The position numbers and the translations under genes were made by a program. Positions 23,193-31,493 of a DNA stretch of 64,000 nucleotides are shown piece by piece. Source of the DNA: UBA6144 sp964399165 (lineage in GTDB: Bacteria > Bdellovibrionota > Bacteriovoracia > Bacteriovoracales > Bacteriovoracaceae); assembly GCA_964399165.1 (NCBI GenBank), contig CAYNPO010000006.1, positions 111,078-175,077 of the forward strand, in the 5' to 3' direction. The notes under the pieces are model-generated. The model searched no databases, was not told where the DNA came from, and saw only the letters and a program-made list of their open reading frames with translations. Each line of letters starts with the position of its first letter. The stretch's first letter is position 1.

Positions 23193-24667
23193 CCCGCCGG
23201 ACAAGTCAGCGGCGAGTTCACCCTCACGTACGCCTCGATGGCGTCCCAGTAGGCCACACCGGTATGGTAGGGGCCCAATGCGATGATGGGCTTGAGCAGC
23301 GGAACGTATTTCCCCACCGCATACAAAAGCTCATTGGGAAATGAGAGTCGGTAGAGCTTGAGCGGGCTGATGGTTTTCCCCCCCACGGTGAGGGAGGCGA
23401 AGTCCGCTCCCGCCAGATCGATGGCGGGCGCGTTGGCGCGTACGTAGGCGAGGACTTTCTTCAGGAGGAGCCCCGGGAGGCGAAAAGTGGAGATCTTCCA
23501 GCCGCGGTCGCCGAAATTGCGGAAGTGGGGGAAGTTGTCCACCAGATCACCGAAGGTAAGGAGGCCCGCGGGGATAAACTCGCCGGAGAAAGCGGCTACG
23601 TGCAAACCGATGTCGGCCTTAGCGGCGTCCTTGGTGATCTTGGCGAGATGTCCGCCCCAGCACGAGGTCCGCCCGGGGTTGCGGCCGTGGCGATACCCGG
23701 ACAAGTCAAAAGTGCTTTCACCCACGGGCTCGTCCCAGCGCCGGCCGAAATAGGCCTCGCGCTTTTCCTTGGCGTCTTCCACCAGGCGCTTGACCGCGGG
23801 GTCCTCGGAGAGGCCTGAGGTCACGTCGTGGAGTTTATAGGAGAGGATCTTCGGCGCCTGCCCCTTCTCCACGTCTACCAGGATCTGCCCCAGGGCCAGG
23901 GAGTGCGCCCCGGTCTGCACGATGGCAACCTCGCGGCCCACTTTGTTTTTCTCCAACACGGGCTCGGCCAGTCGCGTGTGGGAGTGTCCGCCCACCACCA
24001 GGTCGATGCCGGTGGATTTCTGCACCAACGAGCGATCCAGGCCCAGCCCGATGTGGGTAAGGGCGATGTGCATGTCGAGTTTGGCCTTGCGCGCGCGCTT
24101 TTCCAGGCGGGGCAACTCGTTCAACGGATGGTTGATGAAGCCTGTGCCGAGGACGGGGTATTGGTAGTGCAAATCCGCCGTGGTGAGGCCGCTGACGCCC
24201 AAGCGCAGCCCGGCCACGTCCATCACCACCATGGGGTGCACCTTGCCCGCGAGCTTCTGCAGGAACTTGCCTTTGAGGTTAGCTGACACGACCTTCGCTT
24301 TGAGTCCCGCGCGCTTGAGCTGGGCGGAGAGCTCGCGCCCTCCTTGCATATAATCGTGGTTGCCGATGACGGTCACATCCACGCCGAGGAGATCCAGCAT
24401 TCGCAGGGCGTCTGCCCCGGCGTCGGAGAAGAAGAACGAGGATCCCTCACCGAAATCGCCGCCGTCCAGGAACACCGTCTCCACGCCGTCCGCGGCGGCG
24501 TGGGCCTTCAGGCGGTCGGCCAGGGTTTTGAGCTTGGCGTAGCCACCCTGCCCGTCGCGGGTTCCCTCAAAGAACGAATGGAGGTCGTTGGTATGGAGGA
24601 TTTGGAGGCGGACCGCGGAAGCGGTGGTGGCCCACACCAGGAGGCCAAGCAGGATGGCGTTTTTCAT
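23189..24667 (-). CDS. Secreted 5'-nucleotidase/2',3'-cyclic phosphodiesterase
   Basis: 492 aa. Signal peptide MKNAILLGLLVWATTASA, then the dimetal phosphoesterase domain: LHTNDLHS, LDGGDFGEGS, VIGNHDYMQGG, THIGLGL and GGHSHTR. The C-terminal 5'-nucleotidase domain contains TFGDLVDNFPHFRNFGD. It removes phosphate from nucleotides in the periplasm. About half or more of the residues match the gene immediately upstream, so this is a tandem duplicate. The weak start context (GGGAAAA before the ATG) and a hairpin just upstream may limit expression. Confidence 0.92.
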   Translation of the reverse strand: MKNAILLGLLVWATTASAVRLQILHTNDLHSFFEGTRDGQGGYAKLKTLADRLKAHAAADGVETVFLDGGDFGEGSSFFFSDAGADALRMLDLLGVDVTVIGNHDYMQGGRELSAQLKRAGLKAKVVSANLKGKFLQKLAGKVHPMVVMDVAGLRLGVSGLTTADLHYQYPVLGTGFINHPLNELPRLEKRARKAKLDMHIALTHIGLGLDRSLVQKSTGIDLVVGGHSHTRLAEPVLEKNKVGREVAIVQTGAHSLALGQILVDVEKGQAPKILSYKLHDVTSGLSEDPAVKRLVEDAKEKREAYFGRRWDEPVGESTFDLSGYRHGRNPGRTSCWGGHLAKITKDAAKADIGLHVAAFSGEFIPAGLLTFGDLVDNFPHFRNFGDRGWKISTFRLPGLLLKKVLAYVRANAPAIDLAGADFASLTVGGKTISPLKLYRLSFPNELLYAVGKYVPLLKPIIALGPYHTGVAYWDAIEAYVRVNSPLTCPAG

Positions 24668-24736
24668 TTTTCCCGCATCGGACGCGGGTTTTTCGCACTT
24701 GAAGCTTTTGCCTACCGGCAGTTTTTGCCGGGTGGG
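24668..24736 (-). other. Intergenic region with two hairpins between the tandem nucleotidases
   Basis: A CCGGCA/TGCCGG stem (24713-24730 area) and a CCCGC/GCGGG stem (24673-24690 area) are present. Neither is followed by a T-run on the minus strand, so they are unlikely to be intrinsic terminators for the upstream gene; they could slow readthrough or stabilise mRNA ends. Confidence 0.35.
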
Positions 24737-26224
24737 TTACTCGGCTTCGAGGCAGACCAGCGGTGAGTTCTCCTGCACGTAGGCTTCGATGGCCTTCCAG
24801 TAGCTCACCCCCGTGCGCTGCTGGGCCCGGCGCAGCCACGCCCGGAGCGGCGGGAAGAACTCCCCGATGCCGTAGGCGAACTCCGAGGGCACGGCCAACT
24901 TGTAGTTCCTCCCGCTCTCGATGGAACGCCCGCCGATGGTCCCGCGGCGCAGATCCGCGCCGTCCACTTCCATGGCGTTGGGTGCCCGGCCCAAGGCGCG
25001 GAACACCTGGGACACCACGTAGCCTGGCATGGTCAGGGTCACGATCTCCCAGCCGTCGTCGCCGAAATTGCGGAAGTGGGGGAAGTTGTCCACCAAGTCG
25101 CCGAAGGTGAGGGGCCCGGGAGCGATGCGCTCGCCGTTGAAGGCGGGAAGGTGGATGCCCACGTGGGCGCGTCCCACTTGTTTGGTGAGACGGGCAAGGT
25201 GGCGCCCCCAGCAGGAGGGCTCCTCGTCGTTTGTCCCGTTGCGGTAGCCGGAAAGTTCGAAGGTGGTTTCGCCCACTGGATCGTCCCAGCGGCGCCCAAA
25301 GTAGGACTCCCGCTGGATTCTGGCTTCATCCACCAGGGCCCGGACCTCCGGGTCCTCGGCCAACACGGCGGTCACGTCATGCAAGCGGTAGGAGGCGACC
25401 GTTGCGAGGTTTTTGTCTTGGTCCACTTCCAGGATGATCTGCCCGAGCGCGATGGTGTGCGCACCCGTCTGGACGATGGGCACCTGGCGTCCCTTGCTGT
25501 TGGCCACCGTGACGGGCGCCTCCAGGCGCGTGTGGGAGTGGCCACCCACCACCAGGTCGATGACGCTCGAGCGCGACACCAGGGTCTTGTCGGTGTTGAG
25601 CCCGATATGGGTGAGCATGATGAAGGCGTCCAGCTTTTGCGCCTTGGCCCACTTCTCCAGCCGTTCCTGCTCATTCAAGGGGTGGTTGATGTAACCGGCG
25701 GACAGCAAGGGATACTGGTAGTGGAAGTCGGCGGTGGTGAGGCCCGCCAACCCGATCTTGAGCCCCGCTTTGCGCACGATAGTGGTGGGAGTCACGCGTC
25801 GGCCCAGCTGGCGCACGAGGTTGCCTTTGAAATTGGCGGAAAGGACTTTCGCTTTGAGCCCCGAGCGTCGCAGTTGCTCCGCGAGCACGCCCCCTCCCTG
25901 CATATAATCGTGGTTGCCCACGACGGTAACCTCGATGCCCAGCAGATCCAGCATGCGCAACGAGTTTACGCCTCGGTCGGTGACGAAGAACGAGGAGCCC
26001 TCGCCGAAATCACCACCGTCCAAGAAGAGCGTCTCTATGCCTTGGGAATGGGCCTCGTCTTTGAGTTGGTCGGCCAAAGTCTTCAGGCGGGCGTAGCCCC
26101 CCTGACCGTCGCGGGTGCCCTCGAAGAAGGAGTGGAGGTCGTTGGTGTGAAGGATCTGGATACGGGTAGGGGCGGCCTGGGAGGCGAGGGCAAAAAACAG
26201 CGCGACAAAAGAGAGAATTTTCAT
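24737..26224 (-). CDS. Secreted 5'-nucleotidase, tandem paralogue
   Basis: 495 aa. Signal peptide ending near ASQAA, then the same motif series as its neighbour: LHTNDLHS, LDGGDFGEGS, VVGNHDYMQGG, THIGLNTD and GGHSHTR, and the same TFGDLVDNFPHFRNFGD in the C-terminal domain. All metal ligands are kept in both copies, so both are probably active. AAGGAAGG precedes the ATG at 26224. The copies differ mostly in the C-terminal substrate-binding domain, which suggests different nucleotide preference. Confidence 0.92.
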   Translation of the reverse strand: MKILSFVALFFALASQAAPTRIQILHTNDLHSFFEGTRDGQGGYARLKTLADQLKDEAHSQGIETLFLDGGDFGEGSSFFVTDRGVNSLRMLDLLGIEVTVVGNHDYMQGGGVLAEQLRRSGLKAKVLSANFKGNLVRQLGRRVTPTTIVRKAGLKIGLAGLTTADFHYQYPLLSAGYINHPLNEQERLEKWAKAQKLDAFIMLTHIGLNTDKTLVSRSSVIDLVVGGHSHTRLEAPVTVANSKGRQVPIVQTGAHTIALGQIILEVDQDKNLATVASYRLHDVTAVLAEDPEVRALVDEARIQRESYFGRRWDDPVGETTFELSGYRNGTNDEEPSCWGRHLARLTKQVGRAHVGIHLPAFNGERIAPGPLTFGDLVDNFPHFRNFGDDGWEIVTLTMPGYVVSQVFRALGRAPNAMEVDGADLRRGTIGGRSIESGRNYKLAVPSEFAYGIGEFFPPLRAWLRRAQQRTGVSYWKAIEAYVQENSPLVCLEAE

Positions 26225-26340
26225 GGATTTCGCCTTCCTTGGGGCGCGAGAGAATTCTTGCCCTGCCAGGATTGCAAGTCGAGGGAAAACTGGCCCGTCA
26301 GGATCTGGTGATGGCGCTGGCAAATGGGCGTTGTTGAGGC

Positions 26341-26346
26341 TATAAC
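26341..26346 (+). promoter_or_regulatory. TATAAC -10 element 7 nt before the U32 gene
   Basis: TATAAC is followed by GCCCGGC and the ATG at 26354. No ribosome-binding site is seen. It supports this ATG over an earlier in-frame one at 26324. Confidence 0.45.
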
Positions 26347-26353
26347 GCCCGGC

Positions 26354-28777
26354 ATGAAATGCACTCCGGAACTGCTGCTGCCCGTGGGGGACCTGCCCAT
26401 GGCCCTGGCCGCCATCCACAATGGCGCCGACGCCATTTACGTAGGTGTTCCTGGCTTCAACGCGCGTGGACGCACCAAGGATTTTTCTTTGGACGAGCTT
26501 AAGGAGCTCATCGACCTATGCCATTTGTACGGCGTGAAGGTGCACCTGGCATTCAACGTGCTGGTGTTCGAGCCGGAGTTGGCGTTGGCGGAGCAGCTGC
26601 TAAGCGAGATCCTGCCTTTGGGGCCGGACGCTTTGATCGTGCAGGACCTGGGACTCGTCCGCCTGATCCGCGCCATGGCGCCGTGGCAGCGGATCCATGG
26701 CTCCACCCAGATGACCGTCACGAGCGACGGCGCCATCCGTCTTCTGGAAGACCTGGACATCCAGCGCTTTGTGCTCGGGCGCGAGAACTCCCTGCCTGAG
26801 ATTCGCGCCATCCGCGCAGCGAGTGCACGTGAAGTGGAGGTCTTCGTCCACGGGGCCCTGTGCGTGGCCTACTCCGGCCAGTGCTTCACCTCCGAGTCTC
26901 TGGGCGGACGCTCGGCCAACCGCGGGCAGTGTGCGCAGAGCTGCCGGCTGAGCTACGAGCTCTTCGTGGACGGGGAGAAGCGAGACCTCGGCGAAAAGAA
27001 GTACCTGGTGAGCCCGCAAGATTTGTGCGGGCTGGACGACGTGCCCGCGCTGATGGAAGCGGGTGTGCACTCCTTCAAAGTCGAAGGTCGTCTGAAGACC
27101 CCGGACTACGTGGCCACCGCCGCCCGCACCTACCAGCAGGCGATTCGGGGCATGACCCCCATCTCCGTGCAGGAGTTGGCCGTCAGCTACAGCCGCGGTT
27201 TTTTCAACGGGTGGTTGGGGGGCGTGGACCACCAACGGTTGGTGGAGGGGAGCTATTCTTCCCACCGTGGCCTTGAGATAGGCAGGGTCTCCCGCGTCGG
27301 CATCGACCATCTGGTTCTCGCTACCCCGTATGTGCCCCAATCAAGCCAAGGCTTGGTGTTCTCCCACGACAAAGGTGGGAAGGTCGTTTCCGCCAAGGTG
27401 GCCGCGGACGGGGTGCACGTGAAGCTCCTGGCCCCCTTCCACCACCAGGGCGTCCCCGTGGGAGCGCGGGTGTGGGTGAACTCCGACGACAAAATCACGC
27501 ACCAGACGCGCTTGAGCATGGAGGACCGGGCGCACATGAAGCGCATCCCCCTAGAGCTCGAGTTGACTCTAGCGCCAGGTGCGCCCGCGCTCTTGGTCGG
27601 GCGAGACCCCGAAGGCCGCCGGGTAGAGATTGCGGGACCCGTGTGTGAGCGCGCAAGCAACGCCCCCACTTCTAGTGCCGACGCCGCAGCGGAGCTGGGT
27701 GCCTTGGGCACCACCGCCTTCCGGATGGAGTCCTGTAACTTCACCAACCAAGGCGCCCACTTACCACAGAAAGAACTCAAGGCCCTGCGCCGCCAGCTGG
27801 TTGAGCGCATGACCGCCGCGCGGACGGCCACCTCCTGCCAAGAGCTGCGGCCCGCGCGCCCGGGCCCTCTCACTTCGGCGGCGGAGACCGAGCCTCGCCT
27901 CAACATCGTCCTGCGTGAGAAAGGCCAAGTGGAAGATCTGGTGGCGGGCCTGGCCCCAGCGAAGCATCTGGGTGTTGTCTTCCTTGATTTTGAGTTTGGA
28001 AAAGACTACGGCCCCTCCGTGGCCCTCTTGCGCCAGCATGGCCTCATCCCAGGCATCGCTACCACGCGGGTGATGAAGCCCAAAGAGGACCACCACCTCA
28101 GGACCATCGAGCGCATCGCCCCGGATGTCGTCTTGGTCCGAAACCTAGGCGCGCTGGAGTTTTTCCAGGGTAAAGGCTTACGGCTCATGGGGGACTTCTC
28201 CCTCAACGCCGCCAACGCCTGGACCGCGGACTACCTGCTGTCCAAGGGGCTTGAGACCGTGTGCGCCTCCTATGATCTGAACGCATCCCAACTGGAGGCG
28301 TTGCTCAAGGCCGCCCCCGCCGGCCGCGTGGAAGTGACCCTGCACCAATATATGCCGGAGTTCCATATGGAGCACTGTGTGTTCGCGGCCTTCATGTCCA
28401 AGGGATCTAGCTTCCGTGACTGCGGTAAGCCTTGCGAGAAGCACAAGGTAGAGCTCAAGGACGCCTACGGCAACATGCATTTCCTCAAGGCGGACCAGGA
28501 GTGCCGCAACACCATGTACCGAGGGAGCGCCCAGTCTGCTGGATTCCTGGTCGGTAAGCTTGCGCCGGGCGCATGGCGCTTCGAGGCGCTCAACGAGCGC
28601 GGGGACGCCCTCCTAGGGAAAGTGCGAAGCTACCTAGGCCTTTTGTCGGGGGAGATCCCGCTTGAGCGCACGGTAGAGTGCGTAGGGGCCAACGAGAAGT
28701 ATGGGGTCACCGAGGGGCAGCTCCTGGCCCAGAAGGTGTGGAAGGATCGCAAGAAAACCGAAGGGGCGAGAGTTTGA
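26354..28777 (+). CDS. U32-family RNA hydroxylase, RlhA-like
   Basis: 807 aa. Residues 1-300 are the U32 catalytic domain with the iron-sulphur cysteines in HGALCVAYSGQC and RGQCAQSCR (about 165-200). The rest matches the long RlhA layout with a DUF3656-like middle and a second U32-like half ending in a Cys-containing block (HMEHCVFAAF...DCGKPCEKH, ...DQECRNTMY). RlhA makes 5-hydroxycytidine at 23S position 2501 using prephenate-derived chemistry; the same role is likely but not proven. Divergent from the nucleotidases. Confidence 0.82.
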   Translation: MKCTPELLLPVGDLPMALAAIHNGADAIYVGVPGFNARGRTKDFSLDELKELIDLCHLYGVKVHLAFNVLVFEPELALAEQLLSEILPLGPDALIVQDLGLVRLIRAMAPWQRIHGSTQMTVTSDGAIRLLEDLDIQRFVLGRENSLPEIRAIRAASAREVEVFVHGALCVAYSGQCFTSESLGGRSANRGQCAQSCRLSYELFVDGEKRDLGEKKYLVSPQDLCGLDDVPALMEAGVHSFKVEGRLKTPDYVATAARTYQQAIRGMTPISVQELAVSYSRGFFNGWLGGVDHQRLVEGSYSSHRGLEIGRVSRVGIDHLVLATPYVPQSSQGLVFSHDKGGKVVSAKVAADGVHVKLLAPFHHQGVPVGARVWVNSDDKITHQTRLSMEDRAHMKRIPLELELTLAPGAPALLVGRDPEGRRVEIAGPVCERASNAPTSSADAAAELGALGTTAFRMESCNFTNQGAHLPQKELKALRRQLVERMTAARTATSCQELRPARPGPLTSAAETEPRLNIVLREKGQVEDLVAGLAPAKHLGVVFLDFEFGKDYGPSVALLRQHGLIPGIATTRVMKPKEDHHLRTIERIAPDVVLVRNLGALEFFQGKGLRLMGDFSLNAANAWTADYLLSKGLETVCASYDLNASQLEALLKAAPAGRVEVTLHQYMPEFHMEHCVFAAFMSKGSSFRDCGKPCEKHKVELKDAYGNMHFLKADQECRNTMYRGSAQSAGFLVGKLAPGAWRFEALNERGDALLGKVRSYLGLLSGEIPLERTVECVGANEKYGVTEGQLLAQKVWKDRKKTEGARV

Positions 28778-28813
28778 CGATGGTGCACTCAACGAAGGGA
28801 TCAAAGGGTGCCC

Positions 28814-29398
28814 TTACCCTGGGGCGAGCACGGCCTCTCGGCTGACCTCCCGCCACTCTCCCGGCCGTAAATCTCCCAGCCGGAGGTTCCCCACCGCGAT
28901 CCGCACCAACCGCAGGGTGGGATGTCCCACCGCCGCGGTCATGCGGCGGACTTGCCGGTTCTTGCCTTCCCGCAACTTGATCTCCAACCAGCAATCAGGG
29001 ACTGTCTGTCGCACGCGTATGGGCGGGTCCCGCGGAGGAAAACCTGGATCGTCGATCAAGCGTGCCTGGCAGGGGAGGCACTGGTGGTCGGAGAGTTTTG
29101 GGCCCGCGCGCAGCGCCCGCAGCGCCGCTTCTTCCGGGATGCGCTCCACCTGCACCCAGTAAGTTTTTTCCTTGTCGTGTTTGGGCTCGAGCAAACGATG
29201 GACCAGGTCGCCATCGTTGGTCAAAAGCAGTAGGCCCTCCGAGTCCTTGTCCAACCGGCCGGCGGGGTAGACGTCAGCGGGCAACCCGAATTCGGCCAGG
29301 CTGCGGGCCCCCTCTTCCGGCGTGAACTGGCTCAGCACCCCGTAGGGTTTATGGAAGGCGATGTAGCGCAAAGGGGAGGACGGCGGGGGAGTCTTCAC
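28814..29398 (-). CDS. rluE: 23S rRNA pseudouridine synthase, RluE type
   Basis: 194 aa, close to RluE (217). The RsuA-family catalytic block is GRLDKDSEGLLLLTNDG with the catalytic Asp, and the C-terminal KLREGKNRQVRRMTAAVGHPTLRLVR is typical of the RluE/RluF branch. There is no S4 domain, which also points to RluE, the enzyme for pseudouridine 2457. The start is a GTG, 6 nt after TAGCAT (extended as TGCTAGCAT), with no ribosome-binding site. Divergent from SUI1 with only 14 bp between start codons. Confidence 0.88.
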   Translation of the reverse strand: MKTPPPSSPLRYIAFHKPYGVLSQFTPEEGARSLAEFGLPADVYPAGRLDKDSEGLLLLTNDGDLVHRLLEPKHDKEKTYWVQVERIPEEAALRALRAGPKLSDHQCLPCQARLIDDPGFPPRDPPIRVRQTVPDCWLEIKLREGKNRQVRRMTAAVGHPTLRLVRIAVGNLRLGDLRPGEWREVSREAVLAPG

Positions 29399-29400
29399 GC

Positions 29401-29410
29401 TAAAATGCTA
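29401..29410. promoter_or_regulatory. Overlapping divergent -10 elements
   Basis: On the plus strand TAAAAT (29401-29406) ends 6 nt before the SUI1 ATG. On the minus strand TAGCAT (29410-29405) ends 6 nt before the rluE GTG. The two hexamers overlap by 2 bp inside a 14-bp intergenic gap, centred on the palindrome ATGCTAGCAT. Confidence 0.5.
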
Positions 29411-29412
29411 GC

Positions 29413-29763
29413 ATGAGCGAACCCAAAATCCTCTACTCCAGCGATGGTTCACACACCAAACTCTGCCCTAAATGCGGGAAGCACCCCTGCCGCTGCCCCG
29501 GCAAGTCAGACCTGGATCCCCGCCAGCACACGCTGAAGGTGCGTCGGGAAACTGCGGGACGAGGGGGCAAAACCGTGACCGCGGTCTTCGAGTTGCCCGA
29601 CAATGAGGCGTACTTCAAGGAGCTCGCCTCCAAACTGAAGGCCCAGTGCGGGACCGGCGGGGCCTATAAAGACGGGCGCATCGAGATCCAGGGGGATCAC
29701 CGCGAGAAGGTGAAGAAGGTTCTGGAAGGCCTTGGTTTTTTGGTCAAACTGGCCGGCGGCTGA
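29413..29763 (+). CDS. SUI1/YciH-type translation factor
   Basis: 116 aa, the usual size for bacterial YciH (108). The N-terminus has a zinc-ribbon-like CPKCGKHPCRC, and the SUI1 (eIF1-like) domain shows GKTVTAVFELP, LKAQCGTGGAYKDGRIEIQGDH and a C-terminal LEGLGF. Bacterial members influence start-site fidelity and translation of leaderless mRNA. That is notable here because its own start appears leaderless. The ATG has no Shine-Dalgarno sequence. Confidence 0.93.
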   Translation: MSEPKILYSSDGSHTKLCPKCGKHPCRCPGKSDLDPRQHTLKVRRETAGRGGKTVTAVFELPDNEAYFKELASKLKAQCGTGGAYKDGRIEIQGDHREKVKKVLEGLGFLVKLAGG

Positions 29764-29874
29764 AGGAAATTCATCCGTCTTTGCCCCGTCCTCACACGCC
29801 TAAAAGAAGATTTAGGAGTTTGTACGACGTCCTGGCCCGGATCGGCCTTACCATAGGCGTACCAGGAGTCCAGC

Positions 29875-31419
29875 GTGGTCGGTTTTCGCCAAATCAGCAG
29901 TCAGCATTTTTCCTCTGACCTTCGAGCGGGGTTCGTCCTCTTCCTCATAGCTCTCCCTCTGTGCGTCGGGATCGCCCTGGCCAGCGGCGCGCCGGCCTCA
30001 TCCGGAATCATCGCCGGAGTGATCGGTGGGACTCTGGGGGCCCTGCTGGGGGGAGCGCGCGTCAACATAAATGGCCCTGCGGCTGGTATGATCGTCGTGG
30101 TGGTCAACGGCATCACGCTTCTCTCCGACGGCGATCCCCGCATCGGCTTCCGGCGTTTCTTGGCGTGCGTGGCCGTCGTAGGCGTATTGCAAGTGCTGGC
30201 TGGGTTGGCCCGCCTTGGCAAAGGTGCCCTCCTGGCGCCAGCGGCGGTGGTCCACGGGATGATGGCGGCCATCGGAACCATCATCCTCATCAAACAAGTG
30301 CCCGTGCTCCTGGGCGTGAAGCCCACCGCAACCACACTGCTAGGGACTGTGGCGCAACTGCCTGAACTCTTCGAAGGAGCCGTGTGGCCGGTGGCACTGG
30401 TCGGAGTGGTATGTCTCCTCTTCCTGGTGGCATGGAGCGCTCTGCCGGATCGCTTCACCAAGTTGTTGCCCGGTCCGCTCATGGCAGTGGCCGTGGGGCT
30501 GGCCTTCTCCCTGGTGCTCGACTTTGCCCAACCGCACCACGTGGCCCTGGGGATGCGGCTTTTCGATGTGGGACCCCAGTTCTTGGTCCCTCTCCCGGTT
30601 GATCCGGGGAACTTCCTCACGTTCCCGCTATTCGACGAACTCTTCGCCGGCCGCTCCCTCATGGTCATCCTCACCGTTTTTTTGGTGGGAAGTCTCGAGT
30701 CGCAGCTCTCGACCTTGGCAGTGGACAAGCTGGACCCGCTCCGGCGGGCCTCCGATTTCGATCAAGAGTTCATCGGCAAGGGCCTCACCAATCTGGCGTG
30801 TGGGCTCCTGGGAGGGTTGCCCGTCATTACGGAGATCGTGCGCAGTTCGGCCAATATCAGCGTCGGTGCCCAATCACCACTCTCCAACGTGGTCCACGGG
30901 GTTTTGTTGGCCCTGGCGGTCATGCTGATCCCCGAAGTTCTCAGGCAAATCCCTTTGACCGCCTTGGCCTCCGTGTTGCTCCTCGTGGGGTGGCGCCTGG
31001 CCCACCCCAGACATTTCCGCCACGCTTGGCGCTCAGGCATGGATGCCTTCGCGGCCTTCCTCGTGACCTGGTCCGTGACCATCGCCGATGATCTGTTGGT
31101 GGGATTGGGTTTAGGCTTCCTCACGTACGTGGTCTGCCAGCTGCTCCGGGGGATCCGGCCGCGCGCATTCTGGGCGCCGGACGTTGTTTGCCGCCAGGAA
31201 CCCACCCGGCTGCTGGTGGTGGCCCGTGGCGCCTTGGTGTTCAGCAGCTACCTGGTCCTGCGGGGGGCCTGCGGCAATGATGTAACCGGCCGGGAGCTGT
31301 GTTTAGACCTGTCCGGCGTCACGCATTTAGACGGGGGCGTTCGCGACAACTTGGAGAGTTTAGTGGTGCAGTTGCGCTCTGACGGCATTGAGGTCGTGGT
31401 GGTGTGGCCGGCGGCCTAG
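29875..31419 (+). CDS. SulP-family anion transporter with STAS domain
   Basis: 514 aa. Around 12 membrane segments over residues 1-410, with family blocks SSGIIAGVIGGTLGALLGG, INGPAAGMIVVVV and the mid-protein GGLPVITEIVRSSANISVGAQS. A short STAS-like domain ends the protein (ELCLDLSGVTHLDGGVRDNLESLV). Substrates in the family are sulphate, bicarbonate or dicarboxylates; this branch often accompanies carbonic anhydrase, but none is adjacent here. The GTG start has CCAGGAG at 6 nt spacing. Confidence 0.88.
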   Translation: MVGFRQISSQHFSSDLRAGFVLFLIALPLCVGIALASGAPASSGIIAGVIGGTLGALLGGARVNINGPAAGMIVVVVNGITLLSDGDPRIGFRRFLACVAVVGVLQVLAGLARLGKGALLAPAAVVHGMMAAIGTIILIKQVPVLLGVKPTATTLLGTVAQLPELFEGAVWPVALVGVVCLLFLVAWSALPDRFTKLLPGPLMAVAVGLAFSLVLDFAQPHHVALGMRLFDVGPQFLVPLPVDPGNFLTFPLFDELFAGRSLMVILTVFLVGSLESQLSTLAVDKLDPLRRASDFDQEFIGKGLTNLACGLLGGLPVITEIVRSSANISVGAQSPLSNVVHGVLLALAVMLIPEVLRQIPLTALASVLLLVGWRLAHPRHFRHAWRSGMDAFAAFLVTWSVTIADDLLVGLGLGFLTYVVCQLLRGIRPRAFWAPDVVCRQEPTRLLVVARGALVFSSYLVLRGACGNDVTGRELCLDLSGVTHLDGGVRDNLESLVVQLRSDGIEVVVVWPAA

Positions 31420-31465
31420 CGTTGCGGTCAAGCAAGCTTTAGCGCGCGCATTTAATTGGGCATGC

Positions 31466-31493
31466 TAGAATCTGGCCAGGAGACAAGCCTGGC
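31466..31493 (+). promoter_or_regulatory. Extended -10 and start-proximal hairpin of the second PilZ gene
   Basis: TGCTAGAAT (-10 at 31466-31471) precedes a leader in which GCCAGG (31475-31480) pairs with CCTGGC (31488-31493), ending at the ATG. The Shine-Dalgarno AGGAGA is partly in the stem and partly in the 7-nt loop. Confidence 0.4.

Noticed and set aside
24668..24736. Intrinsic terminators between the tandem nucleotidases
   Set aside because: Both hairpins lack a T-run on the minus strand; the T-run follows one of them only on the plus strand, where no gene needs it.
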